Both the position numbers and the translations under genes were made by a program. Source: a virus. From it: DNA of 22,540 nucleotides. Each line of letters begins with the position of its first letter. Position 1 is the stretch's first letter. The notes beneath the pieces are model-generated. The model was given only the letters and a program-made list of their open reading frames with translations. It did no database searches and was not told the origin of the DNA. The DNA lies in IMG/VR virus record IMGVR_UViG_3300006921_000176, positions 1-22,540 of that record. One strand, 5' to 3'. Shown here piece after piece: positions 14,580 to 22,305 of the stretch.

Positions 14580-17500
14580 TTAGGCTACTATGTAATGAAC
14601 GTTAAAATGAAAGTTGCTATCACTTGCATAATTACTAGCAGATGTGTTTAATTGACTGTTATCCTCTCTTGATTCTCCAAAAAACAACATATTACTTGTA
14701 CCACTTGATGAGTTCCCTAGCGTTAACTGAACACACCTATCACTTATACCAATATTTTCAAACCTTGGAACTGCTGTGATATATTTATCTGAAGCACCAT
14801 TATAATTAAATGGAAGGGTTACTTGTAGAGTGCCTCCAGAACCAGCTTGGTTTGATACAACCCTCACCTGTACATAAACTTGATTTCCTATTTTTGTATA
14901 GTACCCTACTGCTGTAGATGCTGTGTAATTGGTAGTTCCATTACTTACTACAGGGGTATACGAACCTTCTTCGTAATCATCAAAAGCATTTGCACTTGAA
15001 CTTGCATTTTGTGTAGCTGGAAATTTTATTCCTGTAGCATGAAGAAAAGCTCCACCATCTTGACTTGCATAAACATCAGTTACAGAAGAGTTACCAAGAA
15101 CTACTGTATTGTCTCCTCCAACAGTAACACCACTTCCTAATGCAGTTCTATTTGTTGAGCCACCAGCACTTACATTTGAGCTATGACCAATACAAGTATT
15201 TGTTGTTCCAGTAGTGATTGAATTTCCAGCACTTGAGCCTACTCCAACATTATTACTACCACTTGCATATCTTAACGCTTCAGTTCCTACTGCGACTGAA
15301 TTACTAGGATTGACACCAGAAGCATTTAGAGATGCTTTACCTATTGCAATATTATTGCTTCCATCTGTTAAGTTCATCAAACTTTCTGTTCCAATAGAAA
15401 TATTGCCAGAGCCAGAAGTAATATCTTCCATACTTTCTTTACCAATAGCAACATTTTCTGAGCCAGTTCTGATGTTTTTCATAGCCTCAAACCCAATACC
15501 TACATTTGAGCTATGGCTATTCCCACTAGCACCTAATCCAGCTTGGTAGCCTACAAATGTATTATTACTTCCTGTTTGATTATAATTATCACTCGTATAT
15601 CCTACTGCTGTATTACCAGCACCCGAAGTCAATCCTTTAAGTGACTGATAGCCTACAGCAACTGTTCCATCTGCTCCTGTATTGTTTATCGCAGTTCCAG
15701 CTTGATGACCAATAAGAACTGTATCTGAAGTTCCTGTCATTGCAAAGCCTGTATCATTACCAATTAATACATTATCATCTCCTGTAGTAACGCTAAATCC
15801 ACTATATGAACCAATAGCTTGATTTCTTGATGCAGTTGTTAAACCTTGTAGTGTTTCAGCACCTATAGCAGTATTATTGTCTCCTCCATCTATAGAGCCA
15901 CTTCCTGAAGCATGACCTATGAAGGTGTTATTTACAGCACCACTATTTACATTTCCAGCACTATATCCAAATATAGTATTTCCACTTGTGCTATCTCTTC
16001 CTCCTGTACCACCACTATCATTATTACTTAGTGAGATTCTGGAGTTGTCATCAAGTTTAAGTCTTGTAGCACTACCAGTTACAAGCCTTATATCTTCTCC
16101 TCTAATCCCCATTGGTTTTAAAGCAACTCCAGAGGCATTAGTAACTTGTAATGCAAAGACACCAGAACCAATTTCTCCTATATTATCAGTAAATGAACCT
16201 CTTGCATCTGTGCTGATATTTACATCTAAAGTGCCTGTAGGCACTATACCTATTCCAACCTTCCCACTATTAGAAATTGCTATACCATCTGTGTTACTAA
16301 GGCTATTACTTGCATTAATTCTATAAGTCTCATCTGTATCTCTATAGCCTTGAATAAATTGAATAGTTCCAGCTTCATCTTGATACTCAATAAAACCCCA
16401 TCCACCACTACCTTCTACTGATAGTCTTATTCCAGTATTAGTATCAGAAAGATTTAATCCTGTTCCGTAAGATAATGCTGGAGTTGTAATCCCAATACCA
16501 AAGCTACCACCTTCAAAATATCCATTAGTTCCAGATGGAAATACTATTCTGTTTGTTCCACCAGATGAGGAACCTACCCATGCAAAGTTATTGCCTTTAT
16601 CTGCCACTAATTGTGCATTGACACCAGTATCATTAGAATTGACAATAATTCTTGATGGTGCAGTACTATGAGTATTTCTAAAAATATAATCTTGAGTAGT
16701 TGGATTGCTACTCTCTATTTGAAATTTTGCATTCGCATCATTGGAGTCAGTTCCAATAGATACATCGTTATCAAAAATAACCCCTCCATTCATTACCCTT
16801 AAAGAAGGATTATCTTTATTGGAGCCATTTCCTATTTGAACAACACTTGTCCAAGTGCTTACTCGTTGACTTTGAAAAGTAGTTAGTATTCCAGCATTAC
16901 CACTATCAGCTTGTAATGTTCTAAAGCCATATTGCGATGTAAAAGATGGATGATTTATTTGTAATGCATTTGTTGAACCTTTGATATTAAGAGTACCAGT
17001 TGTCCTTCCTAACTCCATTAATCTTGAAGTTGTTCCGTAAGAATACCAATAAAAATTATTCCCTGACTCTAGACCAACATTGAAGAGTGGTGTCCCACCA
17101 TCACTTTGATATTGAGTTACAGCCCATCCAGAAGCACTTTGTTTTGTAGTAAAATATTGACCAGTAGAAGAATTTGCAATGTTTGATATATTGTCAGCAA
17201 AAACAGCATTCCCACTTTGTGTTATTGTCATTGCAGTATCAGATGCACTTGCAATTAAAAGACTATCAGTAGAGTTGCTATTGTAAATACTCCATTTAAC
17301 AGTATTAGCTTCCATAAGTCTAAGATAAGCATCATTCCCTGTATGACCATCAATATCTACAAATGCACTACCACCATCAGAATCAACTAAAATTTGAGCA
17401 TTGCCACTTGCATCTTTCACATGAAGGTCAACTGAGGGACTTGGAGTACCAATACCTACTTTGCCTGTCTCATCCATCAACATTACAACTTTTGATTGGT

Positions 17501-19841
17501 CTATATTTTTAAATTGTAGCGTAGATGTTGCACCACTATTAGCATTAAATATCTGCCACTCATCTCCATTCGTTTGTGTTGTATCCAGAGATAAATAAAC
17601 ATTATTATCAGATACTACCTTTAAGTTTGCTCCACTTGCATTTATTTCAAGAGCTTCTGAAGGACTTGTTGCTCCACTACCAATACCTACATTACCACCT
17701 TGTGTGATTCTAACTTTTTCAACACCAGCAGTTGTAAAAGTCATAGTGTCTGCACCATTCTCTTTTATATAGGTATTGCTTCCACCATCTAAAAATAGAT
17801 TAGCACCACTTGCTATATAAACGTTTGTATTAAAAGATACAGCACCTACAAACCTACCAGTTCCATTTACATCTAGCTTATATGATGGGCTTGTATCACC
17901 AATCCCAACGTCTCCTCCACCTAATACAGTTATTCTTTCAATATTATTTGTTGCAATATTTACATGAGCATTTTCAACATTCCATACATTTAAATGGTTT
18001 GATGAACCACCTGTATATCCCAAATATCCTTTTACTGCACTTGTATCGTGAAACGACATATAGGTATTACCATCAGCATTGGTATCATTTTCTATTCTTA
18101 GTATTTCACCAGCACCTTTCACATGAAGTTTTGTTGCTGGAGAACTAGTACCAATACCAACAAAAGCACCACCACTCATTCCTCTTATTCTTAACCCATT
18201 TGTTAAAGTACTATTGTACATAACATTTAGGTCTAATATACCATCTTCAAGGTCGTTAGTTACATCTGTAGATTCTGCTATAATTCTAGCATACTGTGTT
18301 CTCCTTCCAGCTGAATCATTAGCTTCAAAATCTATCTGTCCTATATAATCACCATCTGCTGGTGATGTAGAATTATTATAAAAGTTTAACTGAGGTGCTA
18401 AATTATTAGCATTTGTATTTTCCAATAAAATAACAGGCGTAGCAGATGCTTCGCTTGATGAAATGTGTAAAGCTTCTGAAGGACTTGTAGTCCCAATACC
18501 TACATTGCCTGTTGCTCCATCTATTTTTAACTTTACTTCTTCCCCAGTTCCAAGATTATCTGTAGTTGTGGCAAAGTTTAAACTTTTCGCATGGTCAAAA
18601 TAGTGTTTAATATCTCCATTAGCAGAATAAATTGTATAGTATTGAGTAGCTGTATTGCTACTCGTAGTATCTCTTAGTAATAATGCTGGGGAACCACCTT
18701 CAATAGTTAAGTTGGGAGCAAATCCAGTTGTCATACTTGTTGCACCAATACCAACATTGCCAGTAGCATCAATAACCATTCTCTGTGTGCCAGTAGCAGT
18801 TGTTGAATTTGATGCTGTATGAAATTTAATTTCTTCAGTAGCATTGTGTTGAGAATTACCACCACCAATATCAACTCTATTTGTAGATGAATTACTAAAG
18901 CCTTGCATCAACATAAAGCCTTCAGTTTCTGTGTCTGAGGCATACTGACTATGTGTTATAACTCCATTTTTATCTGTATTATTTGCTGTAGTATTAGTAA
19001 CATGAAAAGTACTGGCATCTACTTTCCTTGCGAATAAATCTCCTTTACTACCATATCCTTGATTATAAATAGTAATCTTACCATCTGTATTGTCAGCTCT
19101 TAAGCTTGATACATAAGTAGCTTTTCTTAGATAATTACTATAGGCATCCATCTCAAAGCATATATTACTACCCACTCCTAACCTTAAGGTTGTTGCACTA
19201 TCTGTTGCTCTAATTGTTGGTTCAACACCAGCATGTACATAGAGCTCTAAATTTTTATTATCATATCTTTGCTCAATTCTTAATCTTGAATTATGATGAG
19301 AATCCATCATAAGGTTAGTATCCCAAGTACCATCGTTGTTCGATGATGCATCCCCTACATATAAAAATGCTGTAGTGTTTGATACATTTAAAGCACCACT
19401 AATATTGGTAGTACCACCAATAGCAGTTGTCGTAGCATTAATTGTTACATTTCTACCACTAGCACCAATGTATGTATGGTCAGTTGAAGCTGTTCCTAAA
19501 TGTAAATTAGCTTGTGGATTAATATATAATGAATCAGAACCACCAACTGTTTCTATTGTTTGGTTTCCATCAAACTGCATTGTTGAAGCTACTTTTGTAA
19601 CTCCAAGCAGACTAATTACACCAGCACTTGTAATAGAGATTCTATATGTACTATTTGTTTTAATATGAAAATTCTGACCATCCGTAGTGCCTATACTGTC
19701 TCCACCACCAGATACATCAAATATTGCACTTCTAAGATTTGTTAATGCTGTGCCTGTTGGAGCTGATGTCAGATATCCAGCATCATTAGTTAATTCAGAT
19801 ACATTATCTGATGATATTATTAACTTTTTATACGTTGCCAT
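14580..19841 (-). CDS. Giant tail fibre / adhesin
   Basis: A 1753-residue protein with a modular fibre build. Residues 1-25 are M-A-T-Y-K-K-L-I then a V-S-E-L-T-N-D-A-G-Y-L-T motif typical of fibre N-termini. Residues about 350-1230 hold at least nine G-x-V-G-I-G-(T)-(S)-P-S-x-x-L-x-V units separated by beta domains. Residues about 1286-1590 form a beta-roll of some 18 N-x-x-x-G repeats (such as N-N-T-F-V-G-Y-Q-A-G and N-V-A-I-G-K-E-S-M) like trimeric YadA heads. Residues about 1615-1753 are a terminal domain opening D-D-Y-E-E-G-S-Y-T-P and Y-Y-T-K-I-G. No S74 auto-chaperone is seen at the C-terminus. The start is ATG at 19841 with AAGGA upstream; a TTG at 19862 is in frame but less likely. 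It should trimerise and bind the host surface. Confidence 0.85.
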   Translation of the reverse strand: MATYKKLIISSDNVSELTNDAGYLTSAPTGTALTNLRSAIFDVSGGGDSIGTTDGQNFHIKTNSTYRISITSAGVISLLGVTKVASTMQFDGNQTIETVGGSDSLYINPQANLHLGTASTDHTYIGASGRNVTINATTTAIGGTTNISGALNVSNTTAFLYVGDASSNNDGTWDTNLMMDSHHNSRLRIEQRYDNKNLELYVHAGVEPTIRATDSATTLRLGVGSNICFEMDAYSNYLRKATYVSSLRADNTDGKITIYNQGYGSKGDLFARKVDASTFHVTNTTANNTDKNGVITHSQYASDTETEGFMLMQGFSNSSTNRVDIGGGNSQHNATEEIKFHTASNSTTATGTQRMVIDATGNVGIGATSMTTGFAPNLTIEGGSPALLLRDTTSSNTATQYYTIYSANGDIKHYFDHAKSLNFATTTDNLGTGEEVKLKIDGATGNVGIGTTSPSEALHISSSEASATPVILLENTNANNLAPQLNFYNNSTSPADGDYIGQIDFEANDSAGRRTQYARIIAESTDVTNDLEDGILDLNVMYNSTLTNGLRIRGMSGGAFVGIGTSSPATKLHVKGAGEILRIENDTNADGNTYMSFHDTSAVKGYLGYTGGSSNHLNVWNVENAHVNIATNNIERITVLGGGDVGIGDTSPSYKLDVNGTGRFVGAVSFNTNVYIASGANLFLDGGSNTYIKENGADTMTFTTAGVEKVRITQGGNVGIGSGATSPSEALEINASGANLKVVSDNNVYLSLDTTQTNGDEWQIFNANSGATSTLQFKNIDQSKVVMLMDETGKVGIGTPSPSVDLHVKDASGNAQILVDSDGGSAFVDIDGHTGNDAYLRLMEANTVKWSIYNSNSTDSLLIASASDTAMTITQSGNAVFADNISNIANSSTGQYFTTKQSASGWAVTQYQSDGGTPLFNVGLESGNNFYWYSYGTTSRLMELGRTTGTLNIKGSTNALQINHPSFTSQYGFRTLQADSGNAGILTTFQSQRVSTWTSVVQIGNGSNKDNPSLRVMNGGVIFDNDVSIGTDSNDANAKFQIESSNPTTQDYIFRNTHSTAPSRIIVNSNDTGVNAQLVADKGNNFAWVGSSSGGTNRIVFPSGTNGYFEGGSFGIGITTPALSYGTGLNLSDTNTGIRLSVEGSGGWGFIEYQDEAGTIQFIQGYRDTDETYRINASNSLSNTDGIAISNSGKVGIGIVPTGTLDVNISTDARGSFTDNIGEIGSGVFALQVTNASGVALKPMGIRGEDIRLVTGSATRLKLDDNSRISLSNNDSGGTGGRDSTSGNTIFGYSAGNVNSGAVNNTFIGHASGSGSIDGGDNNTAIGAETLQGLTTASRNQAIGSYSGFSVTTGDDNVLIGNDTGFAMTGTSDTVLIGHQAGTAINNTGADGTVAVGYQSLKGLTSGAGNTAVGYTSDNYNQTGSNNTFVGYQAGLGASGNSHSSNVGIGFEAMKNIRTGSENVAIGKESMEDITSGSGNISIGTESLMNLTDGSNNIAIGKASLNASGVNPSNSVAVGTEALRYASGSNNVGVGSSAGNSITTGTTNTCIGHSSNVSAGGSTNRTALGSGVTVGGDNTVVLGNSSVTDVYASQDGGAFLHATGIKFPATQNASSSANAFDDYEEGSYTPVVSNGTTNYTASTAVGYYTKIGNQVYVQVRVVSNQAGSGGTLQVTLPFNYNGASDKYITAVPRFENIGISDRCVQLTLGNSSSGTSNMLFFGESREDNSQLNTSASNYASDSNFHFNVHYIVA
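15070..15990 (-). repeat. YadA-head-like beta-roll repeat region inside the fibre gene
   Basis: About 18 degenerate protein repeats of 14-20 residues, each with N-x-x-x-G or N-x-x-I-G followed by a small residue and L, M or G. Examples are N-T-A-I-G-A-E-T-L, N-V-L-I-G-N-D-T-G and N-S-V-A-V-G-T-E-A-L. The repeats have diverged at DNA level, so they are old and held by structure rather than recent copies. Confidence 0.75.
17652..18488 (-). repeat. 18-bp exact direct repeat pair inside the fibre gene
   Basis: AGCTTCTGAAGGACTTGT occurs on the plus strand at 17652-17669 and 18471-18488, in the same reading frame. It encodes part of the S-P-S-E-A-L units. The 819-base spacing equals 273 codons, so recombination between the copies would remove a block in frame. 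Confidence 0.7.
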
Positions 19842-19983
19842 CTTTAGCTTGTTCCTTTTCAAACGCCTTTGTCAGTTTTTCTAGAACCTGTCCAAAGACA
19901 ACAGCATCTGCACCTTTAATTGTGGCACCATTCAATGCTTGTATAATTATATGTAAATTTTGTAAATCCAATTCAACTTTCAA
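19828..19983 (-). CDS. 51-residue protein with TTG start, unknown
   Basis: A short gene starting at TTG 19983, four bases after a full AGGAGG, and ending TAA at 19828. The protein begins (M)K-V-E-L-D-L-Q-N-L-H-I-I-I-Q-A-L-N-G-A and ends in a charged helix K-A-F-E-K-E-Q-A-K-D. The L-x-x-L-x-x-I-I-x-A-L pattern recalls small phage proteins found beside fibre genes. It overlaps the preceding gene by 11 bases and the giant fibre start by 14, a tight arrangement that supports translation and coupling. Its function is unknown. Confidence 0.55.
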   Translation of the reverse strand: MKVELDLQNLHIIIQALNGATIKGADAVVFGQVLEKLTKAFEKEQAKDGNV

Positions 19984-20161
19984 GATTCCTCCTATGTAGT
20001 TCACCTAGCTTCTGTATTACTAGATATGCTTGTTCAATTTCATGCCCCTCAAAAGTTGACCTACTCAATAATTTTAATATGAAGTCTGTGTCCCTAACCC
20101 CCAGATCAACTGGAGGTTTAGGAACACTTGTTACTTCTTTGTTTTTACTATACTTAGACAA
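19973..20161 (-). CDS. 62-residue protein with TTG start, unknown
   Basis: A lysine-rich N-terminus is followed by V-D-L-G-V-R-D-T-D-F-I-L-K-L-L-S-R-S-T-F-E-G and a helix ending L-G-E-L-H-R-R-N-L. No ATG or GTG occurs early in the frame. The TTG at 20161 directly follows the TAA of the upstream gene, so translation probably continues by coupling; the ribosome site is weak. The L-G-V/x-D-x-D-F-I/L-L-x-L-L pattern appears in small proteins paired with the next gene in other phages, by memory only. No function can be given. Confidence 0.5.
   Translation of the reverse strand: MSKYSKNKEVTSVPKPPVDLGVRDTDFILKLLSRSTFEGHEIEQAYLVIQKLGELHRRNLES
19988..19993 (-). promoter_or_regulatory. AGGAGG ribosome site for the 51-residue gene
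   Basis: A perfect minus-strand AGGAGG lies inside the 3' end of the 62-residue gene, four bases before TTG 19983. It is the main evidence that the TTG-started frame is real. Confidence 0.6.
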
Positions 20162-21049
20162 TTAAGCTGTTCTTAGGTAAATCTCAGTACCAGATGTATC
20201 GTATACTAATCCACCTACTGGTGCTTCTGTGTCACTTGCCCCAGGAGTTCCATTCTTATTTACATTGCTCATTAAAGCAGTAGATGTAGAAGGAAAATTA
20301 GAACTTGAATCATCAGAACCAGTTGCCCATGCACCTAAAGATTCATCCCAGAATAGATGCTTATACTGGTCTCCAGTAGCATCTGCCCTATTGGCTACAA
20401 TACCAGTATCAACTGCTGTTGAACCTGACAAATCAGAGTTTAATAACATCTTGTTATCAGCAATCTCTAATGTTTCTGTAGCTGTGCTAAAGGTTGTACC
20501 ATCAACTACCAAGTTTCCAGCAATCGCTAGGTTTCCAGATATGTTTGTGATAGCCTGTGTTGCATCTACAGATAACACACCAGAACTATGGCTAATACCT
20601 GTACCAGCCACGTTTGGGTCTAGTGTAAGCGTAATGTTTTCATTTGAAGCTTGGTTAGTTGTGAAGTCTCCACCCGTAATTAAACCATCCCCAGCAGTAA
20701 TAGTAATTGTTGCATTTTCTGGTACACTTGGTGTAAGCCAACCTACAGTTCCATCTCCTTCTGATTTTAAAACCTGTCCAGAAGTTCCATTGCCCAATGC
20801 ACCATCATTCTTATCACGAAAAAGATTGGCAGTAATAGATGCATTTGCAATTTCGTCATTTTCTACTACATTATCAGCTAGTGTCAATGCTAATGATACA
20901 TTTCCAGAACCATCAAAGCTTACTGCTGAAGCTGTAGCATTTCCCGTAATTGAAAAATCTCTTGCTGTTCGTAATATAGTAGCTGAAGCCGCCTCCTGAG
21001 CAATATGCCCTGTCGAGTCTTCAACTACAATCTGTTTATATGTTGCCAT
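20162..21049 (-). CDS. Fibre-like structural protein
   Basis: A 295-residue protein opening M-A-T-Y-K-Q-I-V-V-E-D-S-T-G-H-I, close to the first residues of the giant fibre. Middle sections are Gly/Ser/Thr/Asn-rich beta stretches: G-T-S-G-Q-V-L-K-S-E-G-D-G-T-V-G-W, I-T-A-G-D-G-L-I-T-G-G, I-S-G-N-L-A-I-A-G-N-L-V-V-D-G-T. The G-Q-V-L-x-S-x-G-D-G-x-V-x-W motif is widespread in phage fibres. It ends G-L-V-Y-D-T-S-G-T-E-I-Y-L-R. GGAGA lies upstream of the ATG. It is probably a short fibre or a fibre-attachment protein. Confidence 0.7.
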   Translation of the reverse strand: MATYKQIVVEDSTGHIAQEAASATILRTARDFSITGNATASAVSFDGSGNVSLALTLADNVVENDEIANASITANLFRDKNDGALGNGTSGQVLKSEGDGTVGWLTPSVPENATITITAGDGLITGGDFTTNQASNENITLTLDPNVAGTGISHSSGVLSVDATQAITNISGNLAIAGNLVVDGTTFSTATETLEIADNKMLLNSDLSGSTAVDTGIVANRADATGDQYKHLFWDESLGAWATGSDDSSSNFPSTSTALMSNVNKNGTPGASDTEAPVGGLVYDTSGTEIYLRTA

Positions 21050-21084
21050 ATCTATGCTCTCCTATTGTTGTTAGTTGTAGGCAC

Positions 21085-21486
21085 TTATATAGCCATATAT
21101 AAATGCCCATTAATATTCACCAAGTCTCCTGCTGTAGGATTACTAGGTGCACTACTTACGCTATTTAACCTAAAAGTACCATCGCTTTTAAGGTTAAGCA
21201 TCGTAGTTGAACCTGACTTAAAGTTCAATGTATCTTGATTAGATGAGATGTTCCCATCTGTACTAAATAATGTATTCATATCTGCATTATTAATTGTACC
21301 TGTAACTGTAAGATCTCCTGCGATCTCAACTGCAGTAGTGCTTAAAAACAGAGGACTACTTACCCCATCTCCATCTAATACTCTTTTTTTTGTAGCCTCT
21401 AGTCCTGTATTAGGATTCCCATTGTCTAGTACTGTTAATAAATCTTTATAAGAACTTGCAATTTGATAATCAGCTAATCCTGCCAC
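21085..21486 (-). CDS. Small fibre-like structural protein
   Basis: A 133-residue protein. The helical N-terminus (Y-Q-I-A-S-S-Y-K-D-L-L-T-V-L-D) leads into beta stretches with V-E-I-A-G-D-L-T-V-T-G-T-I-N-N-A and a C-terminal P-T-A-G-D-L-V-N-I-N-G-H-L-Y-M-A-I. The last motif matches the ends of many phage structural proteins and is echoed at the end of the 295-residue neighbour. The start is GTG at 21486, sharing a base with the upstream TAG, with GAGGAG six bases before it. It is probably part of the fibre or adaptor complex. Confidence 0.6.
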   Translation of the reverse strand: MAGLADYQIASSYKDLLTVLDNGNPNTGLEATKKRVLDGDGVSSPLFLSTTAVEIAGDLTVTGTINNADMNTLFSTDGNISSNQDTLNFKSGSTTMLNLKSDGTFRLNSVSSAPSNPTAGDLVNINGHLYMAI

Positions 21487-21680
21487 TATATACTCCTCAT
21501 TACAATTTTAGGGGGGTTTGCTACTTTTCTTACGTTTTTAACTTGGCTTCTTATGACCACAGGAATCTTAGGTTGCCAAGGCCCATTATTAGATACACCC
21601 CAGATTATATCTGTAACTGTCCAAGAACTAGGGCCATATGAAGACATAATTCTTGACTTATTTTTGATCTCACCAGCCAT
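21486..21680 (-). CDS. 64-residue basic protein, unknown
   Basis: Notable features are a lysine/arginine-rich N-terminus, a central W-T-V-T-D-I-I-W-G-V-S-N-N-G-P-W-Q-P and a basic, proline-containing C-terminus (V-R-K-V-A-N-P-P-K-I-V-M-R). There is no membrane helix. Its ATG shares a base with the TAA of the upstream gene (TAATG) and its TAG shares one with the next GTG. It is likely a minor virion or assembly protein judging by its neighbours, but unrecognised. Confidence 0.5.
   Translation of the reverse strand: MAGEIKNKSRIMSSYGPSSWTVTDIIWGVSNNGPWQPKIPVVIRSQVKNVRKVANPPKIVMRSI
21493..21498 (-). promoter_or_regulatory. GAGGAG ribosome site for a GTG start
   Basis: Minus-strand GAGGAG is separated by TATATA from GTG 21486. 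It fixes a non-ATG start that overlaps the preceding TAG. Confidence 0.6.
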
Positions 21681-22045
21681 TAATATTCATGTCCCATGAT
21701 TCTTATCGTACTGCCATCAAAATCTTTATTTGATGATTTCTTAGCTTCTGAAACCATTTCTTCAAACTGTGCTTTAAAATATTGGGCTAAGGCTAATTGC
21801 TCTGGCTTTCTTTCGTATCCTTGTTGGATTACTTTATATGCTAATGCTTCATGAAATTCATCTGGTAATATAGGGCTTTCTAGCATACCAATACCTGTAT
21901 CTGTAGCATCATTAGCTTCAAAAACTTCATCTTCTTTTGTACAAAATATGGTAACAACTTTTACTTCATCTGGGCTAGTAAAGTTTTTCCCATCAGAAGT
22001 TTCTGCCACGCCAATAGACTCTCTATCCAGCCAATACACTTTCAT
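21680..22045 (-). CDS. Probable virion connector/adaptor-type protein
   Basis: A 121-residue acidic protein. A beta N-terminus (M-K-V-Y-W-L-D-R-E-S-I-G-V-A and V-K-V-V-T-I-F-C) is followed by a helical C-terminal half (F-H-E-A-L-A-Y-K-V-I-Q-Q-G-Y-E-R-K and A-Q-Y-F-K-A-Q-F-E-E-M). The L-P-D-E-F-H-E-A-L-A-Y-x-V-x-x-x-G pattern occurs in phage head-tail adaptor-like proteins, where a helix follows an I-P-x-x-F/Y-H-x-x-L motif. The ATGA overlap with the preceding gene supports co-translation. The exact role is not provable here. Confidence 0.5.
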   Translation of the reverse strand: MKVYWLDRESIGVAETSDGKNFTSPDEVKVVTIFCTKEDEVFEANDATDTGIGMLESPILPDEFHEALAYKVIQQGYERKPEQLALAQYFKAQFEEMVSEAKKSSNKDFDGSTIRIMGHEY

Positions 22046-22305
22046 ATTAAATCTCTCTCTTCTGGCTTACCTATTAATCTTTTAATTTCTTTACCATCGT
22101 AGTCAACAGAGTTTATTTCTATGATCTTAGAATCAAGACCATAGTATCTTTGGTTGGCTACTGTATCAAACTGAAAAGCACCTTTCAGTACTCTTGTTTT
22201 ACGACAGAATTCTTTCATAGCGTTATTAAGTCTTAATCGTATCTCACCCTCTTTCATGTCAGGATGATGTACTCGTATTAGTTCGTGTAATTGCTGTTGT
22301 GTCAT
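22042..22305 (-). CDS. Probable connector/adaptor-type virion protein
   Basis: An 87-residue protein. It has a helical N-terminus (L-H-E-L-I-R-V-H-H-P-D and I-R-L-R-L-N-N-A-M-K-E-F-C-R-K-T), then F-D-T-V-A-N-Q-R-Y-Y-G-L-D-S-K-I-I-E-I-N-S-V-D-Y-D-G. The series F-C-x-x-T ... Y-Y-x-L ... I-I-E-I-x-x-V is seen in phage head-tail connector proteins (gp4/gp6-like). It overlaps both neighbours by ATGA. The assignment is by pattern only. Confidence 0.5.
   Translation of the reverse strand: MTQQQLHELIRVHHPDMKEGEIRLRLNNAMKEFCRKTRVLKGAFQFDTVANQRYYGLDSKIIEINSVDYDGKEIKRLIGKPEERDLI

Noticed and set aside
14580-14985. S74 intramolecular chaperone at the fibre C-terminus
   Set aside because: The final 140 residues lack the S74 pattern and read as a beta knob starting D-D-Y-E-E-G.
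15070-15990. CRISPR-like periodicity
   Set aside because: Repeats are protein-level, degenerate and in frame within the fibre; there are no identical DNA repeats with unique spacers.
15214-16326. Plus-strand open frames of 111 and 135 codons inside the giant fibre
   Set aside because: Pro/Leu/Val-rich shadows of the Asn/Gly repeat region. They come from the compositional bias of the beta-roll, not from real genes.
20229-20999. 256-codon open frame on the plus strand
   Set aside because: It is the antisense of the 295-residue fibre-like gene. Its protein is hydrophobic low-complexity sequence typical of reverse-complemented Gly/Ser/Thr-rich fibres, and it opposes the direction of every other gene.
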